A stretch of 64,000 nt of DNA from Haliotis asinina. Lineage: Eukaryota > Mollusca > Gastropoda > Lepetellida > Haliotidae. The DNA is taken from NCBI RefSeq assembly GCF_037392515.1, contig NC_090290.1:36109253-36173252 (forward strand). Direction: 5' to 3'. The translations under genes were made by a program, and so were the position numbers. The notes under the pieces are model-generated. The model worked only from the letters and a program-made list of their open reading frames with translations. It ran no database searches and was not told where the DNA came from. Shown here piece by piece: positions 56,215 to 64,000 of this stretch (within the stretch, counting starts at the first letter, position 1; each line of letters begins with the position of its first letter).

Positions 56215-56850
56215 CTCTGTTACGTGATAGTATTTTCTGTAAATTGTATTACTGATTAAGTGATACTTATCATTGGGTCACAATGTTTAGAGTTTACAGT
56301 GATAGTTATTATCGTATCATAGATGTTCAGTGTTATTAGTATTTTAGCGGCAGACCTTTTAGGTAGTGCCTTTAGAGTTGCCTCCCTTGACTAGGGTTTA
56401 CTTCCGGGAGTCGGCGACAAAGTTTTAAATTGGTGGCGATGTGGTCGCAAAGTGCTCGAATATTCACGAATCAGTGGCTGTGTATGTAAAGGCTGGTTGT
56501 TGTGTTGGCAGCACACTCAGATTTACTGGAGTTGTCATCATTCGGACTATCTCCATATGTCTCACTGTCAACATCGACCTACATCCAACACTGACCACTG
56601 GTTGTGTAATATTCAGTATAAATGATTCTCAAACCAAAGCATTCGTGAGTTGAGGTTGTGTTTGTGACATTGTGCTAGAAATCATCATTGTGAATCTTTG
56701 TTTCTTGCTCTTGTCTGCTCAATACAAATATTGAATATTTTAGCATTGTCTGTGTTAGATTTTGCTGGTTCCGAGAGGCTTTTTGTTATACCTTTTGTCA
56801 TGACAAGTTATAAATCCTAACACCTCTGAAAGGTCATTGGCATGTTGCTA
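56215..56850 (+). repeat. Dispersed repeat of about 640 bp, copy 2
   Basis: Homologue of 47520-48240. Shared features include GAGTTGCCTCCCTT (56377-56390), the TTATACCTTTTGTCATGACA block near 56790 and a GTGAGTTGA site near 56645. The open frame at 56441-56653 is not conserved in the other copy. Confidence 0.7.
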
Positions 56851-56854
56851 TATT

Positions 56855-58755
56855 GAGAAAAAAATATGTTTCATTATTAGTATATTTGACATGCATTATC
56901 GATTCCGCATTCCGATCAGGCCAAATGAACCCATGCATCTGAAATCCCGCTTATTCTTTAAAGAGAGCAGCTGTTGCATATAGATATCCAATAGTCTGTA
57001 GGTGTAGCTTTCCCTCAGACCACAGATCAGAACTCGCAGCTTTTCTTACAGGATTAGTTTTGTGTCACACATCATTATTTTGATAGTCTGCAAATGTACC
57101 ACTCAGCACGTGTCTCGAGTTATTCTCAATTGCGGTCTGACGAGGATTGCCCATCTACGTGTTTAGTTTTAGACATGTCGTCAGGCTGCAGTTTTCCAGA
57201 ACGACATATGACCCACCTCTTGACAAATGACCTCATGACTACCTTTCAAAGGAAGAGTGCCAGGGCCCTGAAGTATACTACTATTTCGGCATGGATCTTG
57301 TAAGCTCATTTTCGTGCCTACGTGTTCGCAAATCCGAGATTTCGTTCCACTATAATACGCTAACAGTTCTTTTAAAGTATTTGTTGGCGTGGAAGCAATT
57401 CTTGTAATTCTCATTGTTGACTTCACTCAGTCTGATTCCCTTGCGGTAAAGAAAACTTCCTTCGGCTAGGAAAGCTGGAACAGTGAAACACAGTCCAAAA
57501 GTAGAGTGGTCCTACATACAATATTATTGTACAACAATTATTTAATCAAAATTCTATAGAGCAGAGAAAAATGCCCTCAGTGACCACTCAAAATCCAAGG
57601 CTCTAATTTGTTGGAATTCCTGTAATCATATCGGTGACCTAGATTGTTATTGCTTTCACTCCTATTTAGTCTGCATACATGTAGTTAGTTGTCTGTACGT
57701 GTCCTTCCTTGTCACCTGGTATTTGCCACTCTTGAAACTGGTAATTACTTTTTTTCTTGCAATGCAACTTTTGAATAAAAAAGTATATTAGAACTTGTAC
57801 TCATTCATATTCGTTTTATGCGGATTATCTCTCGTAAGATATTTCGCTGAAGTATCTACTACGAGCGACTAGTAACATTTGTTATTATCCAGAATTGGGT
57901 TCCACGGGAAAATTGCTTGTGTGAGACCTAAAAGTTGTCTCATTTTAACGGTTGATTTCGTACAATGCCCTGACGTCAATGGATGAATCAGGGCTATTGC
58001 ATCAAAAACCTTATGACATCACAATGCTCTGACATTGCTGCACGTCTCGTGGCAGTATCATGTTCAGAGATGTACATTTTTCACTGGAAAATAATGAAGA
58101 TTGTTTTTTTCAGGATTAACAGAATGTCTTCCTCGGGTCTTCTGATATCAAATATGCAGTACCGTTAGGGTGTAGATTGTGTAGTGAGAAAAACCACAAA
58201 GCCACTGGGGTGTGAGGCGATGGACTTTTTTTACAAGAATGTAATATATAAAAGCTTTCAAGTCGGAGACATGGTAAAATGACAAGTCTATCCAATGAAT
58301 AATTGACACGAATCACATAATATATACAACATAACATATTTGACTCATCCATGTATATACAAAACTTTGTGTAAATATTGTTGCCAACACATTAACATGA
58401 CAACTTTACTGGTGTATAATGAACAATACCGTGGTAAGACACATGACTGAATGAATGACACACATGAATCAATTATAATTACACTGTATCAACATTGTAA
58501 ATATTGCGCATGTGATAGATATCACATAATATACAATGATAACAACACATAAGAGGGTATCACCTGAGTTGCATCATACAAAAACGACACATCTACGTCA
58601 TGTCCACGTCATCTGCTGGATGGCTAATTACTAAGGAAAAGGTTACAAAAAAACACATCTAACCAGGATAGGATATCATGGTATCTGCAATCGTTGATGA
58701 ATGTAAAAGTATCCTTGTCAATTTACGTGATCCAAAAGTGGCATTAACAAGGACA
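56855..58755. other. Unassigned non-coding stretch
   Basis: No supported gene, RNA or repeat found. Confidence 0.4.
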
Positions 58756-58758
58756 AAG

Positions 58759-58925
58759 TGGTAATTACCAGTTTCAAATGTGGTAATTACCAGTTTCAGA
58801 TGTAGTAATTACCGGTTTCAAGTGTGGTAATTATTAGTTTCAAGAGTTGTAATTGCAAGTTCCGAAAAGGGTATTAATCAGAAAACGCTGTAATTACCAG
58901 AAAATGGTTGGTATTACCAATTTTA
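58759..58925. repeat. Minisatellite, 22-bp units with TAATTA core
   Basis: Four clear 22-bp units start at 58759, 58781, 58803 and 58825 (TGGTAATTACCAGTTTCAAATG), followed by four degenerate ones of 16-23 bases. The core GGTAATTACC is a perfect palindrome containing TAATTA, the classical homeodomain site. Confidence 0.92.
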
Positions 58926-58929
58926 AAAG

Positions 58930-61590
58930 AGCAAATAAAACAAAAACAAAAACAACATTTTGACCCCTCTGGGCTTTCGTAGATTGAAGGCCTCGGTTGA
59001 TACAATATTATTAACAACTGAAACGCAGCATTGGTGTAATATATATGTGACGACACGGCCCCTGTATTTGAAGTAGTCTGTCATCTTAGTCAACATATTG
59101 TGAGTCCACAAACCCAAATCTTCCTCATGACATCTGACCAGGAACGAGATTTAATATTGTCCCAAATAGAGTATTCATCAAATAATGGTCAGCCTGTAAT
59201 AACGTTAACATTTGCGTACATGAATGGCATTTCAGTATGTCAATTTCTTGCAAAAGCATTGCCTGAAGCAAACAAAGATCATGCAATTTGCATTTTGAGG
59301 TATTCCGTTAGTCTGAACGTGACCGATCACCTGACAGAAGCCTCTCCACTATTAACACAGAAGGACATGAAATGTCTTAGAGCGACACCATGCCTATTTC
59401 CAGGACACTGCCGGAATGTAAAGAGACAGGGTGGCCTCAAGCGGCAATATACATTTGACTGAGAACAGCTCTAACAAGCGTATCGACAAACATGAGACAA
59501 TTATGGTGGCCGACCACAGGATGGGAAGCGACCTGAACAATCGATTTCCGGTGTAAGCAGGATCTGTCATATTCTCAAACTGCATGCTGGGACTAAACCA
59601 ATAGTGACGTGGTTTAGCTGAAATGTAGGACAGTTAGTGAAGACTTATGCACATCTGAAAATCTTGTCCCTAATGTGCGTGGCGGACTTAAGCTTGGGTA
59701 GAGATGTACACATATATTTATCACTGCCATGCATACTGCTCTGAAGAAAACAAACAGGTGATTTAGCTGCATTAGCGAACCCATAGCTGAAATGAACAAC
59801 AAAATGTTCCTGTCATTACTACTGCTATTAGATCAAATTGCAGAAAAATAATATAAACACATGCGCGGTCTCATATGAAAAAATGAAACAAAAGTAGGAG
59901 CAATTCGAACAAATAATATCTACACTGTTATCATGTCAAAAAGCGAAAAACATTTGCCCACTTTCACGAAGTGGGTTATCGCTATCGGTAACTTACACGC
60001 TACATCTATGAAACTGTTAGGTAAGACCATTATTCATAGTAAATTCGCCCTTAAAAACCCTTTCAAACAAAACCCTTAATAACTGGGAGTCAATAATTAT
60101 GACAGAGATGTCTTCTATGTCGTTTCACAGGTAGCTGTTTAACATTAGTACCACGGCTACCGACGGGCAATCAAACATGTTGAAGTTAAGAATACGTCAG
60201 CAGACAAAAGCGTGTGCTGTACATTCAGTTCTTCACATCAAGCAGTTTCTATGTTGTGCTACTAGAGAAGATCCGGATCAGAAGCAAACCTCTGTAAGTG
60301 TTAACATCATCACATCATCAGACTGTCTGAGTGGCCACATCATTTCTCCAATGAATACGGAACTTACCATCAGCAAAATGTTTGCAAGATTAACTAAATT
60401 TGGCTTTCATGGGCATTTCATTTTCAATTCAGTAGCAGTACCATCAGGACCAGGGATTGTTTTGTTCATAAGCTGGTTAACGTGGCAAATTTCTTCTGGT
60501 GATAAAGTAACAATATTCATTGATGCATAGAGTGCGTTACTATCCTTAAACATTTTTCAGAACATTATTATTTTGTCATCAGTTTGACTCCCTGTTCAGG
60601 AGTTTTGCTCTCTGTAAAACGTTTTCTTAAACATTGATCCTCATCATCTATTGGAGCTGTCATGGTTTTCAAGTTCGATTAATTCCAGAGAGAATTAGCA
60701 CCTGCTAAACTCCATGAATTAGGACGCAGTTCACATGAACCCATATTCTACCCTTGTTAGTGTCAGTGTTTCCTAGCTCTGCCATCACCCTTAAATAATG
60801 TGTTTTTGTCTCAACTTCGTCATTTTTTCGCTAATTCCTTATTGTACCGTAACATTATTGCTCGTGCCTGTAATATAGATCACGCTATTTCTATAACGTA
60901 TTTACCGTGTGTGTCCTTGTAAGAAGATGTAGCTGATTGTGTACGAGAAGATGTAGCCGATTGTGTACGGCTAACAACCGTACATTGTGTCAATAAGCCG
61001 GCCAGTTTGAGATAGGCCTCTTGTAAGACATATCTGCAACGTCCACCCATGAAGATCCTGGTGATCTACAGCACCAGTGGTATACATGATGGAGGAACGT
61101 GACCAGGTCCTCCACTTTGAGAAGTCCCTTATCCCACACCCCTATCGTGTATAATACTTACTAGGGCGCATGCAAAATCTGATGAAAATCGGTCAAATAG
61201 ATTCTGAAATAATGATTTTTGAGTGAGCATGTGGTCAGTCGGGAAGAAAATGGCTCGGGTCGACTCGTTGCTCCTCTGAGTGCTGTGTGTGTGTTCGTGC
61301 ATGTGTGTGCGCGCGCGTGCGTGTGTGTACGGGTGGCTGACTACATGATAAGCAGAAAATACACTGATAACATATCATGCTGAGAAACTGTCATCACTCG
61401 GTGGGTGATGTGTAGGGGGACCGTGTCGTGAGGTATGATTATCAAGCTCTCCATCTTTCAAGTTTCGTTTGCGGTCCTTGATGTTGACCTGATCGACGTT
61501 GCACATTTTCGGATCGGTTTTTTGCTGTCTCCCTCATATTCACCCGGCTGGTATAAACACCTAACGCTTGACACCATCTCATATTGTTCA
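58930..61590. other. Unassigned non-coding stretch
   Basis: Two open frames (59100-59462 and 60177-60530, about 120 codons each) show no domain I recognise, and neither can be told from chance. A near-perfect 24-base duplication (AGAAGATGTAGC-GATTGTGTACG) lies at 60925-60968, and a GT/CG run at 61284-61328. Confidence 0.4.
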
Positions 61591-61591
61591 C

Positions 61592-63649
61592 TGTTTTCAA
61601 GGCACCATTTATTTATTTTATTTAAACACAACTGTAACTGCCGTTCAATGGTGCGCATATTTTTACCACGACAAGAAATATTAAAATCATCCATAAATAG
61701 TGATCCATCGATTGAATCAGATAAAACCTTTGATAGATTGTTGATCTTAATACTAAACAGAGTGACAGACAAAATACTGCCTTGTGGGACACCCTGATCC
61801 TGAGTATAATGGTCAGACAGGGTTGAACCCAGACTTGAAATTGCCTGTCATTTAAAAAGTTGGATATAAATTGAGGCAGGCAGCCTCGTAATCCAAAGTC
61901 ATGTAAATCTTTTAAAATCCCATGTTTCCATGTCGTGTCGTATGCTTTTTCTAGATCGAAAAAGATTGACCCAGCATGTTGTTTATTAATTACGGCATTC
62001 TTAACAAAAGATTCTAAACGCATCTTGCAAATGATCGATGATACTTCTGTTTTTACGGAAACCACATTGTATATCTGTTATTAGGTTATTAGTCTCCAAG
62101 TACCAAACAAGTCGATTATTTATCATGCGTTCTATGGTTTTGAAAACGCAGCTTGTTAGTGAAATTGGTCTATAATTCGATGGATCAGTATGATCACGTC
62201 CAGGTTTAGGGATGGGTACAATTATGGCATCTCGCCACGAGGGAGGAAATTTTGCAGTTGTCCAAATGTCATCAAATATATGTAAAAGTGTCTCTGAACA
62301 GGATTCTGGCAAGTGCTTCAGAAGTTGATAATGTATACCATCAGCTCCAGAAGCAGTATCGTGAGCTTGGTCAAGACCAGTATGAAGTTCATGTATTGAA
62401 AAGGTTTCGTTGTAATCTTCCCCATTTTCCGAAGTAAAATTAATATATTTCTTTTCCTGTTGTTTTTGATATTTTTGGAATTCAGGTACATAATTTGACG
62501 AGGAAGAATGTTTCGCCAAAGTCTCACTAAGTTTATTAGCAATATCTGATCTATTAGTCAATAACTGATTCCCATCTTTAAGATGGTGAATACTAGATTT
62601 AGAGCCCTTGCCTTTTATTTTCTGGATCATGTTCCACACCTTTGAAACTGGCGTACGTGAATTTATTTTTGAAACGTAATTTTGCCATGACGGGCGTTTA
62701 TTTTGTTTAAAAGTACGCCTTGCTTTAGCATTTCAAATTTTAAATTTGTTTAAATTGTGGACCATAGGATGACGACGGAAATACTGTTCAGGCTTCCTAG
62801 CTTGTTTGCAGTCAGCAGTAAACCATGGTTTACGTATGTGTGGATTTGAAGAGGACTTCGGGATACATTCATCAGCTATTTGAAGAAGTTCGTTAGAGAA
62901 GATTTTTATCGGATCAGAAACATCAACAAAAGCATCAGGTGTTAGTTTAGCAGAGCAGCGAATTTCATACAAATCCCAGTCAGCTTTAGCAAAGTTTCAT
63001 CGTGATGATGGAGTGACATCAGAACGTGTCACAGATTTTAATATGGTGGGAAAATGATCACTCCCACAAAGGTCATCATGAACTGACCATTCAAATTCAC
63101 TCAGTAAAGTAGAGTCCACAATGGATAAATCCAGACAGGAGTAAGTTCCAGTTCCTGGATGTAGATATGTAGAAGAACCATAATTAAATATGCATAAATC
63201 ATTGTTCAAGAAAAAATCCTCCAGTACCTTACCTTTTACATTGCTGTCGGTACTACCCCAAAGTGGGCTATGACCATTTAAATCTCCCATTATGACACAG
63301 GGTTTAGGGCGCTTGAAGATCAGACTGTTGAAGGGACGTCGACGGTGGAATATATAAAGAACATAATGTGAAAACAACATTTAATGTCATTCGAATAGCA
63401 ACAGCCTGGAGAGGGGTATTGAGAGAAACGGGACTATGGATGATGCCCTGCCTCACGAAAAGAGAAGAACCTCCAGTAGCTTTATTTCCCTGGAGGGGAA
63501 AAGCTATGATATGAACTATAATGTCTCAGGTCAAAGTTATGCAAACAAAGTGCTGATGGTTTAAAATCCTGTGTTAAAAGTTGAAGATCATTGAAATTGT
63601 TCCAAAGTCCTCTACAATTCCATTTTATTATACTGGAAAAGCCGCTCAT
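61592..63649 (-). pseudogene. LINE ORF2 remnant: endonuclease and RT
   Basis: The start codon is CAT on plus at 63647-63649, giving MSGFSSIIKWNCRG. The endonuclease reads PSALCLH and then jumps to FDLRHY, so the LQE catalytic Glu is lost in a small deletion; MGDLNGHSPLWG and GSDHFPTI remain (63290 to 63040). RT blocks are SGADGIHYQLLKHLP, PIPKPGRDHTDPSNYRPISL, CGFRKNRS, FFDLEKAYDTTW, DQGVSHKAVF/QGVPQGSILSVTL in two frames, and LFMDDFNISCRG. Frameshifts occur at about 63000, 62735, 62025 and 61790. The protein cannot be made whole from this copy. Confidence 0.88.
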
Positions 63650-63667
63650 GGCGGCTTAACTGGAGAT

Positions 63668-64000
63668 CATGAGCAGTTAGATTTTCCCCTATGCTGCATG
63701 GGCAGCGATGGATTGACTTCCATGGCTAGAGGTTCAAAGACATTATGAACCTCCAGAGGGGATGTTGAGGTAGACAGGTCCTGAATATGTTTAATGGACC
63801 TTCCTTCATTTTTCCGTTGTAATTTTCATTCTTTTGCAGTTAGAATTATATTTGTTTTTCCTTCAGTGATACTGCCAGACGCAATCACAGGGTCAGGAAC
63901 AGAGTCTGTCTGCGAAGCTGATGAAGTATTGGTATCTGCAGTATTGATTGGGTACAGTAGTTTTTGGTCGGTAGACACCCAGCTAATAGCCGTTTGACAG
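63668..64000 (-). pseudogene. LINE ORF1 C-terminal part, partial
   Basis: On the minus strand the frame starts CQTAISWVSTD, matching ACQTDLTWVNTD in ORF1 of the full-length element, and contains a Ser/Thr-rich stretch. A TGA near 63824 ends this frame; a neighbouring frame continues with HIQDLSTSTSPLEV and MQHRGKSNCS to a TGA at about 63672-63674. The zinc knuckles lie beyond the window. Confidence 0.72.

Larger units (their letters stand above)
61592..64000 (-). mobile_element. Second I/Nimb-type LINE, truncated and cut by window end
   Basis: Read on the minus strand: ORF1 C-terminal part (64000 to about 63668), then ORF2 endonuclease and RT up to the CLEN block after the Asp-Asp box, where similarity to the full-length element stops at about 61592. 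The RT thumb, RNase H and the 3' UTR with tail are absent. The element is a relative, not a twin, of the one at 4.5-10.7 kb: ORF2 is mostly alignable, but the end of ORF1 differs strongly. Loss of the 3' side is not what target-primed insertion gives, so a later deletion or rearrangement is likely. Confidence 0.9.

Noticed and set aside
59100..59462. 120-codon open frame
   Set aside because: No known domain, no supporting homologous copy and no splice context; it cannot be told from chance.
60177..60530. 117-codon open frame
   Set aside because: Same reasons: no recognisable domain or composition supporting a gene.

Overview
The window looks like repeat-rich intergenic DNA from a marine invertebrate, most likely a gastropod mollusc and possibly an abalone. 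It is AT-rich, has no operons or long host reading frames, and is full of microsatellites, tRNA-derived SINEs and retrotransposon debris. The abalone suggestion rests mainly on my recollection of the dispersed repeat ending in (ACTC)n; the phylum is an inference. I recognise no host protein-coding gene. All coding sequence I can support belongs to mobile elements.

Layout. At 1-4.5 kb there is unassigned DNA plus a 3' fragment of a non-LTR retrotransposon (3539-4215). At 4509-10657 lies one full-length non-LTR retrotransposon of the RNase H-bearing I/Nimb type, flanked by a 13-bp target-site duplication. It has ORF1 with three zinc knuckles, and ORF2 with endonuclease, reverse transcriptase (RT), RNase H and a C-terminal Cys/His motif. 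It is broken only by one stop codon and four single-base frameshifts, all four in homopolymer tracts. At 10.7-27.7 kb there are non-coding repeats: a 154-bp tandem duplication, an inverted-repeat pair at 12.6/15.0 kb, SINEs, microsatellites, and a 633-bp foldback element (25078-25710) with a promoter-like centre. At about 27.8-32.3 kb lies a decayed tyrosine-recombinase retrotransposon of the Ngaro/DIRS type: gag-like protein, RT, RNase H, tyrosine recombinase and an SGNH-hydrolase ORF. Its RT has lost the catalytic Asp-Asp box and its recombinase has lost the N-terminal part.

At 32.6-39.7 kb there are many SINE-like copies and a seven-unit array with an exact 140-bp period (35184-36163). At 39.7-58.7 kb there are 5'-truncated LINE tails (one with a clean 12-bp TSD), hairpins, an 87-bp triplication, a long ATGT microsatellite, a decayed array rich in CACGTG, a 21-bp minisatellite, a MITE nested in a SINE-like repeat, and a dispersed repeat present at both 47.5 and 56.2 kb. 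At 58.7-64 kb there are 22-bp repeats with a TAATTA core and, on the minus strand, a second I/Nimb-type element that runs off the window end and unusually lacks its 3' part.

How they fit together. The full-length LINE, the truncated LINE copies and two SINE-like families all end in a related 3' tail (an ATATTGC-like block, a GRCGTAAA-like block, then ACTC repeats). This suggests that the LINE machinery mobilises the SINEs. It is the most coherent biological story in the window.
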